DNA from: Budorcas taxicolor
Lineage: Eukaryota; Chordata; Mammalia; Artiodactyla; Bovidae
Reading direction: 5' to 3'
DNA length: 64,000 bases
Assembly (NCBI RefSeq): GCF_023091745.1
Contig: NC_068912.1
Span: 76,371,067 to 76,435,066 of the forward strand
In this document: positions 11,540 to 22,282 of the stretch, in pieces
How the letters are laid out: each line of letters starts with the position of its first letter
Position numbering within the stretch: the stretch's first letter is position 1
The notes under the pieces: model-generated
What the model was told of the DNA's origin: nothing
The model's input: the letters and a program-made list of their open reading frames with translations, nothing else
The model's database searches: none
Made by a program: the position numbers and the translations under genes

Positions 11540-12002
11540 TGAATGACCCAGTTAGGACACTGAGTTTAGCAGAACTGAGTCATAATGCCTACCTGTGCAC
11601 TTAGAGCCCCCACTTCAGTCATGTTTTTAAATAATTAGTTATCATTTGAGAGTTCACATAGTAAAGTACTATTACATGAATTTCTAATTCCAGATGGTGT
11701 GTAAATACGTGTATCTCTGTCTATGTATGTTTGTGCATGTGCATGTGTGTGCTGTATAGTGAATTTTAATATAAAAACACTCTTTATTGAGAGCCAAAAT
11801 CAAACAGTTTTGAAATCAATACTCTGAGTGATAATAATTAGAACAACAACAACAACAAAACCTGATTAAAAAAAAAAAACAAACTAGAAGAAGCAGAATC
11901 TATGCAGGTAGAAGAAAACTAAAATTAATTATGAATAAAGACCCTTATTATAATCAAAGACATTATAATTGCATTAGCAAAGTTACAAAAAAAAAGTAAA
12001 AT
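11540..12002. other. Non-coding with short simple repeats
   Basis: No gene is seen. It holds a TG-rich stretch (about 11718-11755), an (AAC)n run (11842-11858) and A-runs near 11870 and 11987. Confidence 0.5.
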
Positions 12003-12284
12003 TGAAAGTCACTCAGTCATGTCTGATTCAGTCCATGGAATTCCTCAGGCCAGAATACTGGAGTGGGTAGACTTTCCCTTCTCTAGGAGGATCTTCCCAA
12101 CCCAGGGATCAAAACAGGGATCAAACCCAGGTCTCCCACATTTCAGGTGGATTCTTTACCATCTAAGCCACAAGGAAAGCCCAAGAATACTGGAGTGAGT
12201 AGCCTATCCCTTCTCCTGCGGATATTCTCAACCCAGGAATTGAACCAGGGTCTTCCGCATTGCAGGCAGATTCTTTACCAACTG
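12003..12284 (-). mobile_element. Extended (dimer-like) Bov-tA SINE, minus strand
   Basis: The antisense of Bov-tA (12003-12181) is followed directly by a second copy of the 'aagaatactggagtg ... ttctttaccaact' part (12182-12284). Each unit has its own degenerate B box (antisense) and cccaggg / ccaggaatt block. This matches the longer Bov-tA subtype I remember rather than two separate insertions, because no TSD or tail lies between the units. Confidence 0.85.
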
Positions 12285-12447
12285 AAAGGAACACATAAAA
12301 GGAAACAGAGCACTTCAAAGTTAAAAAATATCATCAGGATGCAATAACAATCTAAAACTCCATAAAATAATGGGGAAAATATAGAAGAATCTAGCCAGAA
12401 GCAAAGCAAAATAAAATCTAAACTTTATTGACCAATTATTAACTTAA

Positions 12448-12590
12448 CATGTATTACCTCATTTACTCCTCACAAGAATCCAGGAAGCAGATACTATTAT
12501 TATGTCATTTTACAGATGAGGAAACTTAAATAACTTATAAATGTTCCCACAGGTAATAAGTAGTGGAATCATAACTTGAACTAACTTACT
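12448..12590 (-). mobile_element. MIR SINE, minus strand
   Basis: Typical MIR core antisense: 'cctcatttactcctcacaag', 'ttttacagatgaggaaact' and a degenerate 'aatgttcccacaggtaataagtagtgg' block in the right order. Confidence 0.8.
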
Positions 12591-12846
12591 AAATTCTCCA
12601 CTGTAGGGTAAAATTATCTTACTCTTTCTGCTCTGGTCCTGATTTTCATTCTATCCTGATTTTCCATTCTATTCATACACTTATTAAACATTTTGTAACT
12701 GTCTCAAATTCCTTTAAAATACAAGTGAACTATCAATACCTTTAGTGAATAAATACAGTATAAATGAAGCATCTTACTCACCTATGAGACGATGAATAAG
12801 CTATATTTCAGTTAAATTATATAAATGTCTGTTTCTCTCACTATAT
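12591..12846. other. Unassigned non-coding sequence
   Basis: No gene or repeat is recognised here. Confidence 0.45.
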
Positions 12847-12898
12847 TTAATTCTATTATTGAGGTATAGTTGACATATAACATTATGTAAGTTTAAGG
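12847..12898 (-). mobile_element. L1 3' end, left arm (split by BovB)
   Basis: 'ttattgaggtatagttgacatata' is the antisense of an L1 3' end. The sequence breaks at gtttaagg and continues beyond the BovB as tatacagtgtgatgatttg (15457 on). The same L1 block occurs uninterrupted in related form at 26374-26455. Confidence 0.8.
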
Positions 12899-15452
12899 CA
12901 AACCATTCAATATCACAGTTATCCAAGTCTATGCCCCAACCAGTAACGCTGAAGAAACTGAAGTTGAACGGTTTTATGAAGACCTACAAGACCTTTTAGA
13001 ACTAACACCAAAAAGAGATGTCCTTTTCATTATAGGGGACTGGAATGCAAAAGTAGGAAGTCAAGAAACACCTGGAGTCACAGGCAAATTTGGCCTTGGA
13101 ATGCGGAATGAAGCAGGGCAAAGACTAATAGAGTTTTGCCAAGAAAATGCACTGGTCATAGCAAACACCCTCTTCCAACCAACACAAGACAAGACTCTAC
13201 ACATGGACTTCACTAGATGGTCAACACCAAAATCAGATTGATCATATTCTTTGCAGCCAAAGATGGAGAAGCTCTATACAGTCAACAAAAACAAGACCAG
13301 GAGCTGACTGTGGCTCAGATCATGAACTCCTTATTACCAAATTCAGACTCAAATTGAAGAAAATAGGGAAAACTGCTAGACCATTCAGGTATGACCTAAA
13401 TCAAATCCCTTATGATTATACAGTGGAAGTGAGAAATAGATTTAAGGGACTAGATCTGATAGATAGAGTGCCTGATGAACTATGGAATGTGGTTCGTGAC
13501 ATAGTACAGGAGACAGGGATCAAGACCATCTCCATGGAAAAGAAATGAAAAAATGCAAAATGGCTGTCTGGGGAGGCCTTACAAATAGCTGTGAAAAGAA
13601 GAGAGGTAAAAAGCAAAGGAGAAAAGGAAAGATATAAGCATCTGAATGCAGAGTTCCAAAGAATAGCAAGAAGAGATAAGAAAGCCTTCCTCAGCGATCA
13701 ATGCAAAGAAATAGAGGGAAAGAACAGAATGGGAAAGACTAGAGATCGCTTCAAGAAAATTAGAGATACCAAGGGAACATTTCATGCAAAGGTGGGCTCG
13801 ATAAAGGACAGAAATGGTATGGACCTAACAGAAGCAGAAGATATTAAGAAGAGGTGGCAAGAATACACAGAAGAACTGTACCAGAAAAAGATCTTCACAA
13901 CCCAGATAATCACGATGGTGTGATCACTCACCTAGAGCCAGACATCCTGGAATGTGAAGTCAAGTGGGCCTTAGAAAGCATCAGTATGAACAAAGCTAGT
14001 GGAGGTGATGGAATTCCAGTTGAGCTGTTTCAAATCCTGAAAGATGATGCTGTGAAAGTGCTGCACTCAATATGCCAGCAAATATGGAAAACTCAGCAGT
14101 GCCCACAGGACTAGAAAAGGTCAGTTTTCATTCCAATTCCAAAGAAAGGCAATGCCAAAGAATGCTCAAACTACCACACAATTGCACTCATCTCACATGC
14201 TAGTAAAGTAATGCTCAAAATTCTCCAAGCCAGGCTTTAGCAATACGTGAAGTGTGAACTCCCAGATGTTCAAGCTGGTTTTAGAAAAGGCAGAGGAACC
14301 AGAGATCAAATTGCCAACACCCACTAGACCATGGAAAAAGCAAGAGAGTTCCAGAAAAACATCTCTTTCTGCTTTATTGACTATGCCAAAGCCTTTAACT
14401 GTGTGGATCACAATAAACTGTGGAAAATTCTGAAAGAGATGGGAATAGCAGACCACCTAACCTGTCTCTTGAGAAATCTGTCTGCAGGTCAGGAAGCAAC
14501 AGTTAGAACTGGACATGGAACAACAGTCGGGTTCCAAATACGAAAAGGATTACGTCAAGGCTGTATATTGTCACCCTGCTTATTTAACGTCTATACAGAG
14601 TACATCATGAGAAACGCTGGACTGGAAGAAACACAAGCTGGAATCAAGGTTTCCGGGAGAAATATCAATCACCTCAGATATGCAGATGACACCACCCTTA
14701 TGGCAGAAAGTGAAGAGGAACTAAAAAGCCTCTTGAAGAAAGTGAAAGAGGAGAGTGAAAAGCGGGCTTAAAGCTCAACATTCAGAAAACAAAGATCATG
14801 GTATCTGGTCCCATCATTTCATGGGAAATAGATGGGGAAACAGTGGAAACAGTGTCAGACTTTATTTTTGGGGGCTCCAAAATCACTGCAGACGGTGACT
14901 GCAGCCATGAAATTAAAAGACGCTTACTCCTTGGAAGAAAAGTTATGACCAACTTAGATAGCATATTAAAAAGCAGAGACATTACTTTGCCGACTAAGCT
15001 CCGTCTAGTCAAGGCTATGGTTTTTCCTGTGGTCATGTATGGATGTGAGAGTTGGACAGTGAAGAAGGCGCCAAAGGATTGATGCTTTTGAACTGTGGTG
15101 TTGGAGAAGACTTTTGAGAGTCCCTTGGCCTGCAAGGAGATCCAACCAGTCCATTCCGAGGGAGATCAACCCTGGGATTTCTTTGGAAGGAATGATACTA
15201 AAGCTGAAGCTCCAGTACTTTGGCCACCTCATGCAAAGAGTTGACTCACTGGAAAAGACTCTGATGCTGGGAGGGATTGTGGGCAGGAGAAGAAGGGGAC
15301 GACAGAGGATGAGATGCCTGGATGGCATCACAGACTTGATGGATGTGAATCTGAGTGAACTCCGGGAGATGGTGATGGACAGGGAGGCCTGGCATGCTGC
15401 GATTCATGGGGTCGCAAAGAGTCGGTCACGACTGAGCGACTGAACTGAACTG
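12899..15452 (+). mobile_element. BovB LINE, ~2.55 kb, with endonuclease and RT remnants
   Basis: It begins inside the AP-endonuclease-like domain: the GDWNAKVG block is near 13035-13058 and SDHELL near 13315-13332, matching the catalytic loops of APE-type LINE endonucleases. RT follows: motif A (IDYAKAFN, with FD changed to FN) in the open stretch 14331-14771, and YADD at 14679-14690. The C-terminal part (LWCWRRL region to SRSRLSD) is open over 15114-15443. Frameshifts/stops occur near 13240, 13545 (shared TGA), 13905, 14112, 14240 and 14770, so it is dead. It interrupts an L1; only aagg (12895-12898 and 15453-15456) is shared at the borders. Confidence 0.95.
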
Positions 15453-15456
15453 AAGG

Positions 15457-16060
15457 TATACAGTGTGATGATTTGATACATGTAAAATATTTACCACAGT
15501 AACATTAATTTAATAAATGTTTCATTTCCCATAGTTATCATTTTGTTGTTATTGTTATGGTGAGAATATAAACAAAATGGTATTGTTATCCATAGTCATC
15601 ACACTATAACTTAGACCATCAGAATTGATACTCTGTACCCTTGACCCACATCTTCCTATTTTCCTTACCTCTCAGCTCTTGGAAGCCACCATTCTATTAT
15701 CTGTTTCTATGACTTTAATGTTTTTAGAGTCCTTATATATAAGGGAGATCATACAATATTTGTCTTTCTCCGTCTAACTTACCACACAGCATAATGCCTC
15801 AAAGCTCAGCCATGTTTTCACAAACGGCAAGATTTCTTCATTTTTATGGATGAAGAATATTCCAGTGTGTGTGTGTTTGTCAGTGTGTGTATGTAAATAT
15901 AAATATTTTTCTTTATCCATTAATTTGTTGATGACACAAGACATGTTTTCACATACTGGCTTCTGTGAATAATGCTGCAATGAACTTGGGAGGGCGTATA
16001 TCTCTTCAAGAGAATGATTTTACTTCCTTTGCAAAGGTAATTCCTGAGGGAAGTTACGTA
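15457..16060 (-). mobile_element. L1 3' UTR/ORF2 end, right arm (minus strand)
   Basis: Continuation of the L1 at 12847. Antisense L1 landmarks: 'agcataatgcctcaaag', 'atttttatggatgaagaatattcca', a (GT)n patch near 15865-15890, 'tttatccattaatttgttgatg' and 'gtgaataatgctgcaatgaac'. Together with the left arm it forms one ~650-bp L1 end once the BovB is set aside. Confidence 0.85.
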
Positions 16061-17695
16061 TTTTGATTACCCAAAGTTTACCACACAAATATTTGGACAC
16101 AGTAAGGGCTCAGAAAATGTTCATGAAAATAATTCTAAATCAGTTGAATATTCCACTGGGGTAAAGTTAAAACTGAGTTAAAATGTAAGAGACCATTGAT
16201 TTCATTTTCCTCTTCCTAAAACTAGCACACATCCTCCCCAATCCTCCCTAATTGTTTTTGACATCTCCTGGCCACGACAGAGCTCAACCTTCTCTGTTTT
16301 CCTCTCCTATATATCCTTACATGGTCTTCAGAAAGCACCGCAATGGCCTCTTCATCTGAGCACCAGAGATGAATGTGTGTGTGTTATGTCCTGGCTCCCA
16401 GACATGAATTTTAGCCCCAGTGGAACTTTGTGCTGAATCTCCACATGGGAGATTTCTGTTTCTTGGTGCCTTCTAGGAATCCACTCTGGCCAACTACCAC
16501 TTCTATTTAATCAAATTTGACAGGTGGCTCATCAGTCTCCCAAATGAAAAGCTTTGTATATTTTCTCATGAGACAGTCAACCTGCTGGGACTTTGCTTAG
16601 AGATGAAAGGGTTGGAGTAACACTCCAAACTTTATTTTGATGAAACACTGTATGTAAACCAAAGTGGGAAGATGGTGATTTGCTTAAAATGCAGGCTTTA
16701 CAATGCCCCTCCCACAAAAGCCTTGGAGGAAAAAACAAGAAAACAGTTCCACTCTACATTGGGACCTACAGGAAGCTACTTACCCTCATTATGTGACTTA
16801 GACTGCCCTGCAATAAATGAGGTAGTTCGACTAGAGCTATGATTAAAAACTGTCTTCTACAGAGCCTTAGAGTTTCATAGTGGCACCTCATTGACCAACT
16901 GAAGTATGGGGTTAGGAGAGATTGAGAAAGCAGGGCTCAGAGTCTCCTACCCCTGCATCAATCTGAGAAACAGTTAACCTTGTTAACAACTCTGTTATTT
17001 GTATAAGATTTCATTTGTGGGAGGAAAATTCTGATCCAAAAATAAATAAATGAATAAAATGGAAAATGTCATATTCCATTACATCTAAAATCCTTACCAC
17101 CAGCCCTCTCAGTGATTCTATAGTATATTGATAGTCATAGTATCTCTTTACCAGCTGGACCAACAGGGAAACTTTGTATTTCTTAGTTGTCTTTATTTTT
17201 AAAAAAATTAGAAATTATTTAGCCTGTCTTGTTACACACACATCTCCCTTAATCCCACTCTCTTTCTGTTTTTCTCTTTCTCTCCCCCTCTTCCTTCTTG
17301 TTTCTTTCTCTTTTGAGTTATTTCCTTGTGTGTAGGGGACTCATCTTAGGAAGAGAATCTGCTCAATTAATGCTCTCAAATGAGTGCTCCCTACACAGAT
17401 ATCAGTATAGCTGTTTTAACTTATGGTTACATCCCCTAAGATTTGCCTGAATGTCCTATCTCTAAGGGTCATCACTTCTAAAAGTTTTCCTAACACCTTC
17501 ACACAGAATTGATATATTATGTCCAGCATCTTGCACATACTGAGTTCAAATAAAAGGTACAGTAGGAGTTTGTGCATGTATTAATCATACCCACTAGATT
17601 ATGAAACTGTCAAAAAATATAGCTCTTGGTGTTCTTTTCTCTTAGCATCAAACACAGCACTCTGGCATGGGAGTGGAATCTAAATACTGTTCAAT
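16061..17695. other. Unassigned, probably single-copy sequence
   Basis: 1.6 kb with no recognised gene or repeat. A pyrimidine-rich tract (CT/CTTT) spans about 17255-17315. ORFs are short and featureless. Confidence 0.5.
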
Positions 17696-17699
17696 AAAA

Positions 17700-17820
17700 G
17701 CATGAGATATTTTAAGAAAGAAAAAGCCAGCATTTATTGAGTACTTACTGGATATTAAGCATTATTCTAGGTGCTTTAATTCTCATAGCAAACCTATGAG
17801 CTAGGATTTCAGCCCATTTA
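17700..17820 (-). mobile_element. MIR SINE, left half (split)
   Basis: 'catttattgagtacttactgga...attctaggtgctttaattctcatagcaa' is the antisense 3' half of MIR. It stops at the Bov-tA; the other half is at 20648-20808. Confidence 0.8.
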
Positions 17821-18023
17821 GACCTTCCCTGGTGGCTCAGACAGTAAAGAGTCTACCTGCAATGCAGGAGATCTGAGTTCAAGCCCTGGCTTGAGAAGAT
17901 GCCCTGGAGAAGGAAATGGCAACCTATTCCAGTATTCTTGCCTGGAAAATCCCATGGATAGAAGAGCCTGGAAGACTATAGTCCATGGGGTTACAAAGAG
18001 TTGGACATGACTGAGCAACCTCA
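17821..18023 (+). mobile_element. Bov-tA SINE inserted in a MIR
   Basis: ccttccctggtggctcag head, BovA body, gagcaacctca end. The left flank tttcagcccattta (from about 17807) and right flank tttctatccctttttaa (20648 on) look like an imperfect TSD separated by this SINE and the following BovB. Confidence 0.93.
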
Positions 18024-20630
18024 AAAATGACAGAATGATCTCTGTTCATTTCCAAGGCAAACCATTCAATATCATGGTAATCCAAGACTATGCCCCAATC
18101 AGTAAAGCTGAAGAAGCTGAAGTTGAATGGTTCTATGAAGACCTATAAGACCTTCTAGAACTAACACCCTCAAAAGATGTCCTTTTCATTATAGGGGACT
18201 GGAATGCAAAAGTAGGAAGTCAAGAAACATCTGGAGTAAGAGGCAAATTTGGCCTTGGCATACAGAATGAAGCAGGGCAAAGGCTAATAGAGTTTTGCCA
18301 AGAAAATAGACTGGTCATAGCAAACACCACCTTCCAGCAACAAAAGAGAAGACACTACACATGGACATCACCAGATGGCCAACACCGAAATCAGATTGAT
18401 TATATTCTTTGCAGCCAAAGATGGAGAAGCTCTATACAGTCAGCAAAAACAAGACCGGGAGCTGACTGTGGCTCAGATCATGAACTCCTTACTGCCAAAT
18501 TCAGACTTAAATTGAAGAAAGTAGGGAAAATCACTAGACCATACATGTATGACCTAAATCAAATTCCTTATGACTGTACAGTGGAAGTGAGAAGTAGATT
18601 TAAAGGACTAGATTTGATAGAGTGCCTGATGAACTATGGATGGAGGTTCATGACATTGTACAGGAGACAGGGATCAAGACCATCCCCATGGAAAAGAAAT
18701 GCAAAAAAGCAGGAGGACTGTCCAAGGAGGCCTTACAAATAGCTGTGAAGAGAAGTGAAAAGCAAAGGAGAAAAGGAAAATTATACCCATCTGAATGCAG
18801 AGTTCCACAGAATAGCAAGAAGAGATAAGAAAGCCTTCCTCAGCGATCAGTGCAAAGAAATAGAGGAAAACTATAGAGTGGGAAAGACTAGAGATCTCTT
18901 CAAGAAAATTAGAGATACCAAGGGAAAATTTAATGCAGATTTGGGCTCAATTAAGGACAGAAATTGTATAGACCTAACAGAAGCAGAGGATATTAAGAAG
19001 AGGTGGCAAGAATACAAAGAAGAACTGTACAAAAAAGATCTTCATGACCCAGATAATCACGATGGTGTGATAACTCACATTCACCTAGAGCCAGACATCC
19101 TGGAATGTGAAGTCAAGTGGGCCTTAGGAAACATTACTATGAACAAAGCTAGTGGAGGTGATAGAATTCCAGTTTGAGCTTTTTCACATCCTAAAAGATG
19201 ATGCTGTGAAAGTGCTGCACTCAATATGGGAGCAAATTTGGAAAATTCAGCAGCGGCCATGGGACTGGAGAAGGTCAGTTTTCTTTCTAATCCCAAAGAC
19301 AGGCAATGCCAAAGAATGCTCAAACTACCACACAATTGTACTCATCTCACACGTTAGTAAAGTAATGCTCAAAATTCTCCAAGGCAGACTTCAGCAATAC
19401 ATGAATTGTGAACTTCCAGATGTTCAAGCTGGTTTTTTAAAAAGCAAAGGAACCACAGATTAAATTGCCAACATCCGCTGGATCATCAAAAAAAAAACAA
19501 GAGAGTTTCAGAAAAACATGTTTCTGTTTTATTGACTATGCCAAATCCTTTGACTGTGTGGATCACAGTAAACTGAAAAATTCTGAAGGAGATAGGAATA
19601 CCATACCACCTGACCTGTCTCTTGAGAAACCTATACGCAGGTCAGGGAGCAACAGTTAGAACTGGACATGGAACAACACACTGGTTCCAAATAGGAAAAG
19701 GAGTATGTCAAGGATGTATATCGTCACCCTGCATATTTAACTTATATGCAGAGTACATCATGAGAAATACTGGGTTCGAAGATGCACAGCTGAAATCAAG
19801 ATTGCCAGGAGATATATCAATAACCTACAATATGCAGATGACACCACCCTTATGACAGAAAATGAAGAAGAACTAAACATCCTCTTGATGAAAGTGAAGG
19901 ATGAAAGTGAAAAAGTTGACTTAAAGCTCAGCATTCAGAAAACTAAGATCATGGCATCCAGTCCCATCACTTCATGGCATCCAGTCCCATCACTTCATGG
20001 CAAATAGATGGGGAAACAGTGGGAACAGTGGCTGACTTTATTTTTCCAGGCTCCAAAATCACTGCAGATGGTGATTGCAGCCATGGAATTAAAAGATGCT
20101 TACTCCTTGGAAGGAAAGTTATGACCAACCTAGACAGCATATTAAAAAGCAAAGACATTACTTTGTCCACAAAGTTCCATCTAGTCAAGGCTATGGTTTT
20201 TCCAGTAGTCATATATGGGTGTGAGAGTTGTACTATAAAGAAAGCTGAGTGCTGAAGAATTGATGCTTTTGAGCTGTGATGTTGGAGAAGACACTTGAGA
20301 GTCCCTTGGAGATCCGACCAGTCCACAATAAAGGAGATCATTCTGGATGTTCATTGGAAGGTCTGATGTTGAAGCTGAAACTCCAATACTTTGGCCACCT
20401 AATGTGAAGAGCTGACTTGTTTGAAAAGACCCTTATGCTGGGAAAGATTGAGGGCGGGAGGAGAAGGGGATGACTTAAGATGAGATGGTTGTATGGGATC
20501 ACAGACTCAGTGGACATGGATTTGGGTAGACTCCAGCAGTTGGTGATGGACAGGCAGGCCTGGAGTGCTGCGGTTCATGGTGTTGCAAAGAGTTGGACAA
20601 GACTGAGTGACTGAACTGAACTGAACTGAA
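18024..20630 (+). mobile_element. BovB LINE, ~2.6 kb, inserted in the 3' end of a Bov-tA
   Basis: The longest BovB in the window. It starts in the endonuclease domain (aatgacagaatgatctctg), keeps GDWNAKVG (near 18195-18217) and SDHELL (near 18475-18492), and spans RT and C-terminal region to the ctgaa tail. The frame is lost repeatedly: TAA near 18147, a shift before 18755, a stop after the 19177 stretch, and the one-base deletion near 19787 that precedes YADD (19831-19842). A 23-bp exact tandem duplication lies at 19951-19996. It is flanked by ctgagcaacctca (18011-18023 and 20631-20643); the first 4 bases may belong to the BovB tail, so the TSD is 9-13 bp. Confidence 0.95.
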
Positions 20631-20647
20631 CTGAGCAACCTCAGTTT

Positions 20648-20808
20648 CTTTCTATCCCTTTTTAACAATAAAGGTACTGAGATTTTGTGAGGTTATATAA
20701 GCATAACAGTCATATGGTTAGCAAGCAGAAGAAACAGAATTCAGACACTAGCAGGCTGAATCCAGAAACCCTGCTTTTAACCACTTCACTACTCTGTCTT
20801 CTAAGAAA
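20648..20808 (-). mobile_element. MIR SINE, right half (split)
   Basis: Continues the antisense MIR: 'ggtactgagattttgtgag', 'cagtcatatggttagcaag', 'gcttttaaccacttcactact'. It joins 17700-17820 if the Bov-tA and BovB are set aside. Confidence 0.8.
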
Positions 20809-21390
20809 TCAATATTCAGTGGTCCGGGTCACTACATGACTCATTTTTACTGCTGCTCGTGATTGTTGAGTGTGCTCTCTAACTTAAAGTCACATACCAT
20901 AAAATACCAGTCAACTGGAAAGTTCACAGCATCTAGCTAATTGAATTTTTTTTATTAACATTTTAGTAACCGTTCCCCTGCCTCAGTAAGTACAGAATAC
21001 AGAATACAAGTGACTCCTTATCTTCAAATTTAGACTCTCCAAAGATCTCAAGGACATGAATTTGAATCTTAGGAATATTGCTTCATACATGGCTGTAGGA
21101 ATTCTGGAAAAATGTGTCTGCTTGTTAGATAAACAGGAGTCAGAGTGAAATGATTCAGAAGAAATGATCCAGGAAGCTATGGATTCTGTAAACTGAGACA
21201 CACGATGAGCTGTTCAAAGAGCCCTACTTATCCTGGAAATGAAAAGACTTTGGGTGTCAATTAAGTTAATCATGACATATTAACATTATCGGCTCACTCA
21301 CCACTACTCTTTTAGGCCTCACTGGTTGATTCACTTCATTGCCTTTTCCCCTCTGCGTCCAATCTCATTCCCTTCCCCATATGGGAACAT
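20809..21390. other. Unassigned non-coding sequence
   Basis: No gene or repeat is recognised. Confidence 0.45.
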
Positions 21391-21394
21391 TCTA

Positions 21395-21770
21395 ACATAT
21401 TTAATAGATCTTTTTTTCTTTTTGTGGGTACTTGCAAAAATTGTATTGGTATTTGTGCATGTATGTTTTCAATTCACATAAAAAGTATTAAACAGCTTGC
21501 TCTTTTGACTCAACACTATACCACTGAGATCCATTCATAGTGTTCCATGTACCTATCTACTCTTTCTAACTGTGGTGTAAGTTTTCATAACATTCATCCA
21601 TCATGTTTTACCTATCCACTCTCCATATTGTAGTCTTCTGAATTTTCTCCAATTCACTGTTATCACAAGTAATCTGGAGTGAAGACTCTTTTCTCTGTCC
21701 CTTATGGAACTGTATAAGAATTTCTTTGAGTCATAAATGCAGGTAGATGTTGATCTTCACTGAGTGTATC
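21395..21770 (-). mobile_element. Old L1-like fragment, minus strand
   Basis: 'ttcacataaaaagtattaaa', 'gatccattcatagtgttcc' and 'tatccactctcc' follow the order of antisense old L1 3' sequences. It is strongly diverged. Confidence 0.5.
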
Positions 21771-21874
21771 TAAAGGAACAACATGTACTCAGTCTGACTC
21801 ATTAGTGAAGCCAGAATATCTACAAAGGTGCACAGTAACAATAGTGCATTCCATTCTATCTCCAGATTGTTCAG

Positions 21875-22282
21875 TATCCATTATTTGCTGAATGGATGAA
21901 TGAATGAGTGAATGAGAATGAATGACTATCAACTCTTGAAATTGACATTCTAGGAAGGGAGGTAGGCAGTGAACAAATAAATACAAATGCACTTAAAAGT
22001 AATAAGGAATATTAAAAACATGGCAGCATATGAAGAAAGAGACTGACAAGAGATCCTAAATATGAGGTCAAAGAAAAAGGTTTGTCATTGATTTTTGAGC
22101 AGAGATCCAAAAAAAGTGAGAAGGAAGCCATATGGATATCAGTGTAAAAGATTTTCAGCCAGAGGGAAAAACAAATGAAAGGCCTGACATAGCAATATTT
22201 TTGGCATATTCATAAGAAAGCTTAGGTGTTAAGAAATAAATTAAATATCTAGATTAGAAAAAATAAGGGGTAGAGCAATTGG
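21875..22282 (-). mobile_element. L2-like ancient LINE, first segment (minus)
   Basis: An (AATG)n-type 3' end (about 21889-21925) is followed by the antisense of the widespread L2 3' coding/UTR sequence (...gagcagagatccaaa..., ...gccagagggaaaaacaaatgaaaggcctgac...). It is interrupted at agagcaattgg (22272-22282) by a BovB and continues to about 26110 in pieces. The family name is from memory. Confidence 0.55.
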
